59,394 nt of DNA, taken from the NCBI RefSeq assembly GCF_937927635.1, contig NZ_CALBRW010000023.1, positions 1 to 59,394 on the forward strand, in the 5' to 3' direction. Numbering within the stretch: position 1 is the stretch's first letter; each line of letters opens with the position of its first letter. The DNA is from an uncultured Microbacterium sp. GTDB taxonomy: Bacteria; Actinomycetota; Actinomycetes; Actinomycetales; Microbacteriaceae. Of this stretch, positions 25,977 to 35,257 are shown in pieces. Made by a program: the position numbers and the translations under genes. Under the pieces are notes generated by a model. The model did not search any database and had not been told where the DNA came from. It worked only from the letters and a program-made list of their open reading frames with translations.

Positions 25977-26065
25977 CCGCCGAGACCCCTCCTGACCGCC
26001 GAAACCCCTCGTGGGCGACGCGACTCAGGAGGGGTCTCGGCGCTGCGGAGGGGTCTCGGCGGAGG
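25977..26065. repeat. Repeat of the CCGAAACCCCTC / GAGGGGTCTCGGC family between aspS and the TSUP gene
   Basis: GCCGAGACCCCTCCTGA and GCCGAAACCCCTC are mirrored by TCAGGAGGGGTCTCGGCG and GGAGGGGTCTCGGCGG, so several strong hairpins can form. It sits between convergent genes and could end transcription both ways. A relative lies inside the MMPL gene. Confidence 0.75.
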
Positions 26066-26085
26066 GCTGCGAGAATGCGTGAGGG

Positions 26086-26913
26086 TCAGCGCAGCGCGGC
26101 GAGGAACGGCTCGAGGTTCTCGTTCCACACGTCCACGCCGAGCTTGCCGATCAGACCCACCACCACGATCAGGAACACCACGCGGATGAACGTGGAGCCG
26201 CGGGCGATGGCCATCCGCGAACCCAGGTAACTGCCGGCCACATTCGCCACCGCCAGGATCGCCCCGAACAGCCAGAGCACCGCGCCATGCGGGATGAACA
26301 GCAGCAGCGCGCCGAGGTTCGTGGCCAGGTTCACGATCTTGGCCTTGGCGCTGGACTGCAGGAAGTCGTAGCCCAGCAGCGCCACGAGCGTGATCACCAG
26401 GAACGTGCCTGTGCCCGGCCCGATCAGCCCGTCGTAGAACCCGATCACCAGCCCGATCGCCCCGGCCGTGATGTGGTGCCTTCGACCCTGGTAGCGCAGC
26501 TTCGTCGCGGCCCCGAGCTCGGGCCGGAAGAACGTGAAGATCGCGACTGCCAGCAGCGCGATCACGATGATGGGTTTGAAGGCGGATGCCGGCAGCACGA
26601 TCGCCACGGCCGCTCCACCGAACGATCCCGCCAGCGCGATGACCACCATCGGTATGGCCGTGCGCAGGTCGGGTTTCGCACGCCGGTAATAGGTCACGGC
26701 GGATGTCGTCGTCCCGAAGACTCCGGCGAGCTTGTTGGTGGCCAGCGCCTGCACCGGAAGGATGCCGGGGATCAGCAGCAGCGCCGGCAGCTGCAGCAGC
26801 CCGCCGCCGCCCACCACCGCGTCGATCCAGCCGGCGCCGAAGGCGGCCACGACGATGAGCACGAGCATGCCCCAGGTGAGCTGTTCGAGACCGAGGAGCG
26901 TTCCGATGTCCAT
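26086..26913 (-). CDS. TSUP (TauE/SafE) family permease
   Basis: A 275-residue protein with about eight hydrophobic helices and the internal duplication of the TauE/SafE family. Recognisable sequences are GAGWIDAVVGGGGLLQLPALL, LATNKLAGVFGTTTSAVTYYRR and IGFYDGLIGPGTGTFL. Family members export sulfite or organosulfonates or move related anions; the substrate here is not evident. It stands alone, convergent with aspS and divergent from the ABC importer operon. Confidence 0.92.
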   Translation of the reverse strand: MDIGTLLGLEQLTWGMLVLIVVAAFGAGWIDAVVGGGGLLQLPALLLIPGILPVQALATNKLAGVFGTTTSAVTYYRRAKPDLRTAIPMVVIALAGSFGGAAVAIVLPASAFKPIIVIALLAVAIFTFFRPELGAATKLRYQGRRHHITAGAIGLVIGFYDGLIGPGTGTFLVITLVALLGYDFLQSSAKAKIVNLATNLGALLLFIPHGAVLWLFGAILAVANVAGSYLGSRMAIARGSTFIRVVFLIVVVGLIGKLGVDVWNENLEPFLAALR

Positions 26914-27090
26914 CAGCTATCAGGATGCCAGACGCACGACTCCCCACTCTCCACGCCCCGAAATGCGAGACTCCGGGGCACACAGTCCGATAACCTCGCG
27001 TTAACCGGCCGAGCCCCGGGACGTCACCGGAGACGCATAGCGTTCCTCCCGTTCCCGACCCGGCACCGACCGGAGATCCGAGAGGAAGAC

Positions 27091-28233
27091 ATGGCAATCA
27101 ACACCCGCCGCGCGCGCCTGGGCGCCGGCATCGCACTGGCCACGGCCGCGGCACTGCTGCTCACATCGTGCTCGGGCGCCACGACCGACGGCGGCTCCGA
27201 CGGCGGCGACGCGCCCAAGGCGGCCACCGCGACCTCCGTCACAGACTTCGGCTCGTTCGCGGATCTCGAGGCCGCGGCGAAGAAGGAGGGGCAGCTGAAC
27301 GTCATCGCCCTCCCGCACGACTGGGCCAATTACGGCGCCATCCTCGACGCGTTCAAGAAGAAGTACCCCGAGATCACCATCAACGAGCAGTCGCCCGACG
27401 TCTCCAGCGCCGAGGAGATCCAGGCGGCCAAGACCAACAAGGGCCTGGACACCGCCCCCGACGTGTTCGACCTGGGCCTGGCCGTCGCGCTGGCGAACAC
27501 CGACGTGTTCGCCCCCTACAAGGTGCAGACCTGGGACGACATCCCCGCCGAGCTGAAGGAGTCCACCGGGCTCTTCGTGGGCGACTACGGCGGGTACATG
27601 TCCATCGGCTACGACTCCTCGAAGTTCCCCGAGCCGAAGAGCCTCGACGACCTGAAGAGCTCGAAGTTCAAGGGCTCCGTCGCGATCAACGGCGACCCCA
27701 CGCAGGCCGGCGCGGCCTTCGCCGCCATCGGCCTGGCCACCGTGCAGTCCGACGGCACACTGGACGACTTCCAGCCCGGGATCGACTACTTCGCCGAGCT
27801 GCAGAAGTCCGGCAACTTCCTGAAGGTCGACCCGACCCCGGCCACCGTGGCCAGCGGCGAGACCCCGGTCGTGTTCGACTGGGACTACCTGAACGCCGCC
27901 TACTCCAAGGACGTCAAGAACTGGAAGGTGACCGTCCTGCCCGGAGTCGGCTACGCCGGCTACTACAACCAGGCCATCAACAAGGATGCCTCTCACCCGG
28001 CCGCCGCCCGCCTGTGGCAGGAGTTCCTGTACAGCGACGAGGGCCAGAACCTGTACCTGGGCGGCGGCGCGCGTCCGGCCCGCATGGAGGCCATGACCAC
28101 CGCCGGCACGATCGACGCCAAGCTGGCGGCCACGCTCCCGAAGGTGCCGGAGAAGACGGTCGTGCCCACCGAGAAGCAGAGCACCGACGCCGGCAAGCTG
28201 CTCGGCGAGAAGTGGGCGGCGGCGATCCAGTGA
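27091..28233 (+). CDS. ABC importer substrate-binding lipoprotein
   Basis: A 380-residue solute-binding protein of the family 1/type II (PotD and FbpA-like) class. Arg residues, a hydrophobic core and the lipobox LLTSC anchor it. The mature part starts with an acidic-glycine linker, then DLEAAAKKEGQLNVIALPHDWANYG and KKKYPEITI. These features fit binding of polyamine, ferric iron or phosphonate; none is certain. ATG 27091 has GAGAGGAAG upstream. It overlaps the next gene by GTGA and starts a four-gene operon. Confidence 0.93.
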   Translation: MAINTRRARLGAGIALATAAALLLTSCSGATTDGGSDGGDAPKAATATSVTDFGSFADLEAAAKKEGQLNVIALPHDWANYGAILDAFKKKYPEITINEQSPDVSSAEEIQAAKTNKGLDTAPDVFDLGLAVALANTDVFAPYKVQTWDDIPAELKESTGLFVGDYGGYMSIGYDSSKFPEPKSLDDLKSSKFKGSVAINGDPTQAGAAFAAIGLATVQSDGTLDDFQPGIDYFAELQKSGNFLKVDPTPATVASGETPVVFDWDYLNAAYSKDVKNWKVTVLPGVGYAGYYNQAINKDASHPAAARLWQEFLYSDEGQNLYLGGGARPARMEAMTTAGTIDAKLAATLPKVPEKTVVPTEKQSTDAGKLLGEKWAAAIQ

Positions 28234-29153
28234 CGACCGCCGTCACCGCGGGGGCGGATGCTTCGGCATCCGCCCCCGTTCCCGCACTCGCCGGAACGGC
28301 TCGGCGCAGTGCATCCTGGGCGTGGCTGGGGCTGACCCCGTTCGCCGCCTACGTGCTGCTGTTCCTGGCTCTGCCGACCGTGCTGGCCATCGGCAGCGGG
28401 TTCTTCACGAAGACCGGCGCATTCACCTGGAGCAACCTGTCGGCTCTCACCGACCCGGTGGTGCTGGAGACATTCGCCAACTCCGCCTGGGTGTCCCTGC
28501 TCACGGCCGTCGCCGGCGCCGTCGCCGGCGCCCTGGTCTGCTACGCCATGCTGGGCCTGAACCCCGAGGGAGCCATCCGCCAGTCGGTGGATGCCGCCTC
28601 CGGAGTGCTCGCGCAGTTCGGCGGCGTGATGCTGGCCTTCGCATTCATCTCGACCATCGGCATCCAGGGCGTGATCACCGTGCTGCTGAAGGACGCGTTC
28701 GGGATCAACATCTTCGCCGAGGGCAACTGGATCTACGAGGTCCCGGGACTCCTCCTGCCCTACATCTACTTCCAGGTCCCCCTGATGGTGATCACGTTCA
28801 TGCCCGCCCTCGCCGCGCTCAAGCCGCAGTGGGCCGAGGCCAACGCCACCCTGGGCGGCACCCGCCGCAGCTTCTGGATGCAGATCGGGTTCCCCGTGCT
28901 GGCTCCGTCGTTCCTGGCCAGCCTGCTGCTGCTGTTCGCCAACGCGTTCTCGTCGTACGCGACAGCCGCCGCGCTCATCAGCCAGGGCTCGCAGATCGTG
29001 CCGCTGCAGATCCGCGCGGCGCTCACCAGCGAGACGGTGCTGGGCCGTGAGAACCTGGCCGGCGCGCTGGCGCTGGGCATGATCATCGTGGTCGGCATCG
29101 TGATGGCCGTCTACTCGCTCATCCAGCGCCGGGCTGCGAGGTGGCAGGCATGA
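28230..29153 (+). CDS. ABC importer permease 1
   Basis: A 307-residue PotB-type permease with six hydrophobic helices after a 30-residue polar head. The cytoplasmic EAA loop that docks on the ATPase reads EANATLGGTRRSFWMQIGFPV. GTG 28230 overlaps the binding-protein stop as GTGA, and the end overlaps the second permease as ATGA. It forms the pore with the product of the following gene. Confidence 0.93.
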   Translation: MTTAVTAGADASASAPVPALAGTARRSASWAWLGLTPFAAYVLLFLALPTVLAIGSGFFTKTGAFTWSNLSALTDPVVLETFANSAWVSLLTAVAGAVAGALVCYAMLGLNPEGAIRQSVDAASGVLAQFGGVMLAFAFISTIGIQGVITVLLKDAFGINIFAEGNWIYEVPGLLLPYIYFQVPLMVITFMPALAALKPQWAEANATLGGTRRSFWMQIGFPVLAPSFLASLLLLFANAFSSYATAAALISQGSQIVPLQIRAALTSETVLGRENLAGALALGMIIVVGIVMAVYSLIQRRAARWQA

Positions 29154-29947
29154 ACGCGCTCGCCCCCTCTCGCCTCACGCGCTGGATCGTCGGCATCCTC
29201 GTCGGCGCGTTCTTCGCCATCCCGCTCATCTCGACGTTCCTGTACACGCTGCGCGACGACAAGAAGGGCGGCTACTCGCTCGTGCACTGGGCGGCACTGT
29301 TCGATCCGGCGTCTGCGAGCATGATCAAGCCCATCTGGACTGGCCTGGGCAACTCGCTCGTGCTGTCGGTGGTGACGGTCGTGATCGTGCTGGTGCTGCT
29401 GGCGCCGACCATGATCCTGGTGCACCTGCGCTTCCCGAAACTGCGGCAGTACTTCGAGTTCCTGGCGCTGCTGCCCATCTCGATCCCCGCCATCGTGCTG
29501 GTGGTCGGCCTCTCGCCGATCTACCTGCAGATCGCGCGGATGATGGGCACCGGCACGTGGACCCTGGCCTTCGCGTACGGCATCACCGTGCTGCCGTTCG
29601 CGTACCGCGCCATCCAGGCATCCATCGACGCGGCCGACCTTCGCACCCTCGCCGAGGCCGCGCGCACCCTGGGCGCGAACTGGTTCAGCGTGGTCGTCAA
29701 GGTGCTCGCACCCAACATCCGTCAGGGTCTGCTGGCGGCATCCCTCATCTCGGTGGCCGTGGTGCTGGGCGAGTTCACGATCGCCTCGCTGCTGAACCGG
29801 CAGGTCTTCCAGACCGCCATGGTCGTCGTCCGCAACCAGGACCCGTACCTGCCCGCCATCTTCACTCTGCTGGCGCTGCTGCTCGTGTTCGTCCTGCTGC
29901 TCATCATCGGCCGCGCCGCGCGCGGCACGCGAAAGGCCCGCTCATGA
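29150..29947 (+). CDS. ABC importer permease 2
   Basis: A 265-residue PotC-type permease with six hydrophobic helices. Its EAA loop is LAEAARTLGANWFSVVVKVLAPN. ATG 29150 overlaps the previous stop; the in-frame GTG at 29141 is less likely. The end overlaps the ATPase start as ATGA. It dimerises with permease 1. Confidence 0.93.
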   Translation: MNALAPSRLTRWIVGILVGAFFAIPLISTFLYTLRDDKKGGYSLVHWAALFDPASASMIKPIWTGLGNSLVLSVVTVVIVLVLLAPTMILVHLRFPKLRQYFEFLALLPISIPAIVLVVGLSPIYLQIARMMGTGTWTLAFAYGITVLPFAYRAIQASIDAADLRTLAEAARTLGANWFSVVVKVLAPNIRQGLLAASLISVAVVLGEFTIASLLNRQVFQTAMVVVRNQDPYLPAIFTLLALLLVFVLLLIIGRAARGTRKARS

Positions 29948-31029
29948 CCACTCCCCTTCCCGCCACGCAGGACAACGCGCTGCTCGCCGATGCCGGCGAG
30001 GGCACCGCCGTGCAGCTGCAGGCCATCGTGAAGAGCTACGGCGGCAGCACCGTGCTGCACGGCATCGATCTCGACATCGCCCCCGGCGAGTTCGTCTCGC
30101 TGCTCGGCCCGTCCGGCTGCGGAAAGACCACTCTGCTGCGAGTGCTCGCGGGGCTGGAGGGCTCCGACGCCGGCGTCGTGCTCCTGGGCGGTCACGACGT
30201 CTCGCGGGTGCCCACCAACAAGCGCGACATCGGCATGGTGTTCCAGTCGTACTCGCTGTTCCCGCACCTGCGCGTCACCGAGAACACCGCCTTCGGCCTG
30301 CGTCGACGCGGAGTAGGGAGAGCGGATGCCGCCAAGCGCGCCCTCGACGCGCTGGCGCTGGTGGGGCTCGAGGAGCACGCCGGCAAGTTCCCGCACCAGC
30401 TCTCCGGCGGACAGCAGCAGCGCGTGGCACTGGCCCGAGCGCTGGTCACCGAGCCCAAGGTGCTGCTGCTGGACGAGCCGCTCTCGGCGCTGGATGCCAA
30501 GGTGCGCGTGCAGCTGCGCGACGAGATCCGCCGCATCCAGCTGCGCCTGGGCATCACCACGGTGTTCGTCACGCACGACCAGGAGGAGGCACTGGCCGTC
30601 TCCGACCGGATCGCCGTGATGAACGAGGGCCGCATCGAGCAGATCGGCACGCCCGAGGAGCTGTACGGCACGCCCGCCACGGCATCCGTGGCGGCGTTCG
30701 TCGGCCTCTCCAGCATCGTCGCGGGCACCGCCGACGGCGCGGAGGTGGAGGTCTGGGGACGGCGCCTGCCCCTGCAGACGCCGTCGTCCGGCCCGGTGGA
30801 CGTCTACCTGCGCCCCGAGAACGTCGCCTTCGCCGAAGGAGCGGATGCCGACGCCCGCGGCACCGTGGAGCAGTCCACGTTCCTGGGCAGCATCCGCCGC
30901 ACCGTGGTGCGCACCGACGCCGGCGAGCACGTCACCGTGCAGCATTCCCCCCGGATCCGCCCGGAGTTCGGGGATGCCGTCGGCATCCGCCTGCTGCCCG
31001 AACCCGTCGCCGCGCGGCCGCACGACTGA
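29944..31029 (+). CDS. ABC importer ATP-binding protein
   Basis: A 361-residue PotA/FbpC-type ATPase. Walker A GPSGCGKTT, Q-loop MVFQSYSLFPH, signature LSGGQQQR, Walker B VLLLDEPLSALDAK and the switch in FVTHDQEEA are intact. A C-terminal TOBE-like regulatory domain begins near residue 255 and includes VDVYLRPENVAFAEG. It completes the operon. The class energises uptake of spermidine/putrescine, ferric iron or phosphonates. Confidence 0.95.
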   Translation: MTTPLPATQDNALLADAGEGTAVQLQAIVKSYGGSTVLHGIDLDIAPGEFVSLLGPSGCGKTTLLRVLAGLEGSDAGVVLLGGHDVSRVPTNKRDIGMVFQSYSLFPHLRVTENTAFGLRRRGVGRADAAKRALDALALVGLEEHAGKFPHQLSGGQQQRVALARALVTEPKVLLLDEPLSALDAKVRVQLRDEIRRIQLRLGITTVFVTHDQEEALAVSDRIAVMNEGRIEQIGTPEELYGTPATASVAAFVGLSSIVAGTADGAEVEVWGRRLPLQTPSSGPVDVYLRPENVAFAEGADADARGTVEQSTFLGSIRRTVVRTDAGEHVTVQHSPRIRPEFGDAVGIRLLPEPVAARPHD

Positions 31030-31035
31030 GACGAC

Positions 31036-31088
31036 GCCCCTTTGGCAGGCTCAGGGAGCCAGCCACGGGCTGCTGAGCCCGTCGAAGC
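31036..31088. repeat. Paired CAGGCTCAGGG repeat between convergent genes
   Basis: CCCTTTGGCAGGCTCAGGGA (31038-31057) faces an inverted, partly matching copy GGGCTGCTGAGCCCGTCGAAG. The pair can fold into a hairpin between the ABC ATPase and MprF-like genes. Confidence 0.7.
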
Positions 31089-31096
31089 ACCGGGGC

Positions 31097-33511
31097 TCAG
31101 TCGCGCAGGGTGCGCGCCAGTGCGACATACTCCGACGGCGTGACATGCGGCAGGTAGGCGCGGGCGATGGCCATGCCGATCGCCGGCAGCTGCGCGGCAT
31201 CGGGATAGGCCATGTGCATGGCCAGCCGGTCGGGGTGGAACTTCGCCTTGAAGCTCAGCAGCGACCGGAACCCGTAGGCGGGCTCCAGCACGCCGCCGAG
31301 CCAGGTCAGCAGCCCCAGCATCCCCTGCGTGCGCCCGTCCGAGGCATCCGCCTGAACGGTCTGCGCGAGCGGAGCGCCGGACAGGCTCATGAACGCCAGT
31401 CCCTCGGCCTTCATCCGCAGTGCGGCGGACGCCAGCAGGAACTCCATCACGCCCGGCATCGAGCCATCCGCCCGGCGCATGAAGTCCAGCGTCCAGCCGA
31501 CCAGCTCGCCGCCCTCGTGCACGGGCAGCCAGCTGGTGATGGCCTGCAGCTCGCCCTGCGGACCGATGGCGATCATCAGCGCCGTGTCAGGATCGCGCAG
31601 CTCCTCCACACCGCCCAGTGTGAAGCCCATCTCGGGCAGTGCCTTCTCGGCGATCCACTGCTCGCTGAGTGCGTCCAGCTGCACCGACATGCCCGGTGTC
31701 AGGTCGACCCAGCGCGTCCACTCCGCGTGCAGGCCGTCCCGGTCGGCGCGCCGGTACGGCTGGCGCACCTTCGCCCACGCCTTGCCGTCCAGCGAGAAGC
31801 GCTCCAGCGGCACCACGGTCTCCTCGGCCACGGGCATGTCCGACCAGCCCAGTGCTCGGGTGCTGCGCAGCGTATCGTCGTGCACGCTGTACAGCACGGG
31901 CGAGAGTCCCTGCCGATCGCAATGGTCCACGAAGCCGCGCACCACGGCATCCGCATCCTCTCCCACCGGATCCCCGACGCTGATGGCGAAGCCCGACACC
32001 ACGCGGTACGCGATGCCGCCGCGGCCGTCGGGCGTGAACCAGTGCCGGTTGCCCTCCCAGGTGCCCAGGAACCCCATGGTGCCGCTGTGCACGCGCAGCA
32101 GCCCGCGGTAGCGCTCGTCGTCCACGCTCTCCGGCGCCCTCGCCGGGCTCCGCAGCAGTCGCATCATCGCCACGATGAACACAGCCCAGAACACCGGGCC
32201 GATGGCCTGTCGGGCGATGTTCGCGATGCCAGCGATGCGATGCACGACGTGCGCATGCGCGAAGCCCGCAGGCAGGAACCGTCGCAGCGCGTCCAGGGCG
32301 CTGGTGAGCGGTTCGACGCCGGACGACACGACCATCGCGATGTCGGCGCCCGCCAGCACGACCAGTGTCAGCACAGTCGTGACGGCCAAGCGCCTGCCCG
32401 CACCGCGCTCCGCGCGCACGCCGAAACGCCGGCGGGTGAGCACCAGCAGCACGCAGACGGCCAGCGGCACCACGATGCCCACCACGGCGAACCCGGGGAA
32501 GTACCGATCGATGACCGCCAGCTCCACCGGATGCCGCAGATCGTCGCTGCCGATGCTGATCGCGGCCAGCACCGCCACGATGAGGTTCACCGCGACAGCC
32601 AGCAGCAGCGCAGCCCGGCGCCCTGCACGCAGGCCGATAGCGGCGACGACGGCGAGTACGAGCGGCACCAGGCTCATCAGCAGCGGCCCGAAGCCTGCGG
32701 CGAATCCACCACCGACCCCGACCGCGCAGTGATCCGAGAGCCTCGTGCCGCAGCGCGTGAGCAGGGCATCGACGCCCGCACCGCGCAGGCCCTGCACGAG
32801 AGGGGACAGCGGGCCGACGCCCCGACCGGTGATCAGCACGACCAGCGGGCCGATGCCGGTGACCGCGACGACGGCCGCGACCAGGGTGCGGACCTCGCCG
32901 AACGAGCTGCGGCGCCAGGGGACGTGGACCCGGCCTCGTGCGAAAAGGGCGCCGGCGACCAGGCCGATGACGGCCGCGCACAGTCGGTACACACTGTCGA
33001 TGTCGCCGCTGTACAGCGTGAACATGATCAGCGCAGACAGGCCCAGCAACCGGATCCGCCTGCGCCACAGCACGGGCGCGAAGGCGCTGGCCACCATGGC
33101 CGCACCGACCACGCCGACGGCGGGATCGAGCACCTCGCGCGAGATCCGAGCCCAGGCCGCGCCCTGCTCGGTCGACAGGTCCTGCACCCCCACGCCGGCC
33201 AGCATCGCCGGGATGCCGGTGCCGAGGAACGCGACCACCGTGCGCCAGGACCCGAGCAGTCGCTCGGCATATGCCAGGCCCACCGCCGCGAGGACCACCG
33301 TCAGGACCAGTTCGATGACGGAGTCCGGCACGATCAGCGCGGTCAGCGGCGTCCACCACTGTCCCGCCTCGAGGCCCTCCGGGCTGACGGAGAGCCGCTC
33401 GGCATGCGCGCCCCGCAGCGTGCCGAAGGCCAGGCCGGTGAGCGTGATCAGCAGGCAGAAGCCCACGGTGACGGGGTGCGCGCGCAGCATCCGCAGCAGG
33501 CGGACCCTCAT
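31097..33511 (-). CDS. MprF-like aminoacyl-phosphatidylglycerol synthase
   Basis: An 804-residue protein with an N-terminal membrane half and a C-terminal DUF2156 (GNAT-like) catalytic half from about residue 480. Landmarks in the C-terminal half are GYRVVSGFAISVGDPVG-type sequence (GIAYRVVSGFAISVGDPVGE), SLDGKAWAKVRQPYRRA and WTLDFMRRADGSMPGVMEFL. Such enzymes transfer an amino acid from aminoacyl-tRNA to membrane lipid, lowering negative charge and giving resistance to cationic peptides. The specific amino acid is not readable. The ATG overlaps the stop of the esterase gene (ATGA), so the two are coupled. Confidence 0.9.
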   Translation of the reverse strand: MRVRLLRMLRAHPVTVGFCLLITLTGLAFGTLRGAHAERLSVSPEGLEAGQWWTPLTALIVPDSVIELVLTVVLAAVGLAYAERLLGSWRTVVAFLGTGIPAMLAGVGVQDLSTEQGAAWARISREVLDPAVGVVGAAMVASAFAPVLWRRRIRLLGLSALIMFTLYSGDIDSVYRLCAAVIGLVAGALFARGRVHVPWRRSSFGEVRTLVAAVVAVTGIGPLVVLITGRGVGPLSPLVQGLRGAGVDALLTRCGTRLSDHCAVGVGGGFAAGFGPLLMSLVPLVLAVVAAIGLRAGRRAALLLAVAVNLIVAVLAAISIGSDDLRHPVELAVIDRYFPGFAVVGIVVPLAVCVLLVLTRRRFGVRAERGAGRRLAVTTVLTLVVLAGADIAMVVSSGVEPLTSALDALRRFLPAGFAHAHVVHRIAGIANIARQAIGPVFWAVFIVAMMRLLRSPARAPESVDDERYRGLLRVHSGTMGFLGTWEGNRHWFTPDGRGGIAYRVVSGFAISVGDPVGEDADAVVRGFVDHCDRQGLSPVLYSVHDDTLRSTRALGWSDMPVAEETVVPLERFSLDGKAWAKVRQPYRRADRDGLHAEWTRWVDLTPGMSVQLDALSEQWIAEKALPEMGFTLGGVEELRDPDTALMIAIGPQGELQAITSWLPVHEGGELVGWTLDFMRRADGSMPGVMEFLLASAALRMKAEGLAFMSLSGAPLAQTVQADASDGRTQGMLGLLTWLGGVLEPAYGFRSLLSFKAKFHPDRLAMHMAYPDAAQLPAIGMAIARAYLPHVTPSEYVALARTLRD

Positions 33512-34824
33512 GGCTGGAGCCCCCAGAGCGGCGCGAGCACCCGCAGCCCCTCGTCGAGGCCGCCGGACAGCGCGGGTCCGACATGCCCGGCGCCGGGCAC
33601 GGCGTAGTAGGTGGTGCTGAATCCGGCGGCCTTTGCGAGCTCGGCCGCATGCTGCGCGTGCGGTCCGTAGACGTGATCGGAGCCGCCGGCGGTGAACACC
33701 GCCGTGCGCCCCGCGTAGGCGCCGGGGTGCGCGGCCAGCACGCTGGCGGGCTTGTTGGCGTCGAACGCCGCCCTGTCTCCGCCGAACACCAGGCTCACCA
33801 CCGGCTTCGGACTCTCCATGCCCGGCCACTCCTCGCCGGAGATGTCCAGCAGCGACCCCCAGATCTCGGGATGCTGCGCGCCGTACAGGAACGAGCACGC
33901 CCCGCCGTTGGAGTATCCGCTGATGGTCCAGTTCGCGGGTCCCGGCAGCACGCGCAGGTGAGTGCGGATCCAGTTCGGGATGTCGACGTTGAAGTACGTG
34001 TTCACGCCGCCGAACGCCTTCGAGTCCGCGCATCCGGGATTCTGCCGCGACGATCCCAGCTGGTCCGCGACGATCACGATGGGGCCCAGTCCGTCGTGCT
34101 TCGCGGCGTACGCGTCGACGGCCGTCTTGATGGCGGTGGGGGTGGGGCTCCCGGGCAGGCCCATCATCTGCACCATCACGGGCAGCGCCGGCGGATCCTT
34201 CACGAGAGCCGCCGGCGGCAGGTAGATCGATGCGTCGCGCGGCACGAACCCGGCCGTGGAGGGGATGCGCTGCGCACCGGACAGCTGCCTCACCTCGCCC
34301 TGGCGCGGCATGTCTGCCGGAGCCTTCCAGGTGGCGTACAGCGGCTGGGGGTCGGCAGAAGCGGTGGGCGTCGCCAGGGGCTTCGGCAGCGCCCCGACGG
34401 GCGCCAGCGTCGAGATCTCCAGCAGGTCGCCGAGATTGCGATCCAGCCCGAAGGCCGCGTTGATGCCGAGGGTCGCCGAGACCAGCGCGAAGACGATGGT
34501 GAGCACCGCCGTGATCTTGCGCAGCGCCTTCGAGTCCCACAGGCTCACGATTCCCAGCGCGACCGCGGCGAAACCGCCTGCCGCCCACCACTTGACCTGT
34601 CCGGGCAGCGGCGTGCCGAAGGCGTCCACGGCATCCAGCATCCAGTTCAGCGCCAATCCCAGTGCGCTGCCGACCGCGATGGCCAGCACGGCGCGCAACA
34701 GGCGGCGGGGCGTGTAGCGCCGCACGAGAAGGATGGCCACGCACAGCGCGGTGATGCCCCACGCGGTCCACGGCACCGGCCCCGCGAGGATGTCCGCATT
34801 CAGCACCCAGTTCAGCATCCGCAT
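33508..34824 (-). CDS. Membrane-anchored esterase paired with the MprF-like synthase
   Basis: A 438-residue protein with three or four N-terminal hydrophobic helices and an extracytoplasmic esterase domain of the Ag85/enterochelin-esterase fold. The nucleophile lies in SGYSNGGACS (near 301), and DHVYGPH and GAGHVGPAL supply the acid/base region. Esterases paired with MprF-type synthases are reported in corynebacteria to remove amino acids from aminoacyl lipids; the same role is inferred here from the four-base overlap. Start is ATG 34824, with ATG 34818 possible. The longer frame to 35031 is not protein-like. Confidence 0.85.
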   Translation of the reverse strand: MRMLNWVLNADILAGPVPWTAWGITALCVAILLVRRYTPRRLLRAVLAIAVGSALGLALNWMLDAVDAFGTPLPGQVKWWAAGGFAAVALGIVSLWDSKALRKITAVLTIVFALVSATLGINAAFGLDRNLGDLLEISTLAPVGALPKPLATPTASADPQPLYATWKAPADMPRQGEVRQLSGAQRIPSTAGFVPRDASIYLPPAALVKDPPALPVMVQMMGLPGSPTPTAIKTAVDAYAAKHDGLGPIVIVADQLGSSRQNPGCADSKAFGGVNTYFNVDIPNWIRTHLRVLPGPANWTISGYSNGGACSFLYGAQHPEIWGSLLDISGEEWPGMESPKPVVSLVFGGDRAAFDANKPASVLAAHPGAYAGRTAVFTAGGSDHVYGPHAQHAAELAKAAGFSTTYYAVPGAGHVGPALSGGLDEGLRVLAPLWGLQP

Positions 34825-35020
34825 TTCCCGTCCCACTCGGGGAGCGCCCCGGCCTGCCAATGCTAGGACTCGCCGGCTTCGAGCCGGCCACGAGCGAGCT
34901 ATGCGAATGCTGATGGTCGCGGGTTCGGCGCGGATTGCCCCTTCCCGGCGGTCGCGACCGCGTATTAGCGTGATGCCAGGAGGGCGATGACGCCCCGAAC
35001 CCTCAGGGAGAGGAATCGAC

Positions 35021-35200
35021 ATGGCTGGCAAGTACGAGCTGTATCAGGACAAGGGCGGCGACTGGCGGTTCCGCCTGAAGGCCGGCAACGGAGAGGTCAT
35101 CGCCACGGGCCAGGGCTACTCGTCGAAGTCCGGAGCGCTGAACGGCATCGACTCGGTGCGCCGCAACGCCGACTCCGACGTCGTCGAAGTCGAGCACTGA
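35021..35200 (+). CDS. YegP/DUF1508-family small protein
   Basis: A 59-residue single YegP repeat. It begins GKYELYQDKGGDWRFRLKA, continues GNGEVIATGQGY and ends with SKSGALNGIDSVRRNADS, the complete DUF1508 fold. Family members are widespread, small, soluble proteins of unknown function; some form tandem-domain dimers. ATG 35021 is preceded by GGGAGAGGAATC. It has its own -10 candidate TATTAG at 34963 and a perfect terminator 7 bases after the stop, so it is a one-gene transcription unit. Confidence 0.93.
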   Translation: MAGKYELYQDKGGDWRFRLKAGNGEVIATGQGYSSKSGALNGIDSVRRNADSDVVEVEH

Positions 35201-35206
35201 CATGCG

Positions 35207-35240
35207 AGAAGGGTGGGATGCCGTGGCATCCCACCCTTCT
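35207..35240. terminator. Bidirectional intrinsic terminator
   Basis: AGAAGGGTGGGATGCC (35207-35222) pairs perfectly with GGCATCCCACCCTTCT (35225-35240) across a two-base loop. The 16-bp stem lies between the convergent YegP-like gene and the amino-acid ABC operon. Confidence 0.9.
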
Positions 35241-35257
35241 TCGCGTCTGCGGCCCGG

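Noticed and set aside
26985..27010. Iron-regulator (DtxR/IdeR) box before the ABC importer
   Set aside because: GATAACC and GTTAACC are direct repeats rather than the 19-bp inverted iron-box consensus, so iron control is not supported.
31097..34891. One 1264-residue fused synthase-esterase reading frame
   Set aside because: The upstream part is out of the true esterase frame. The synthase starts at ATG 33511, with a four-base overlap to the esterase.
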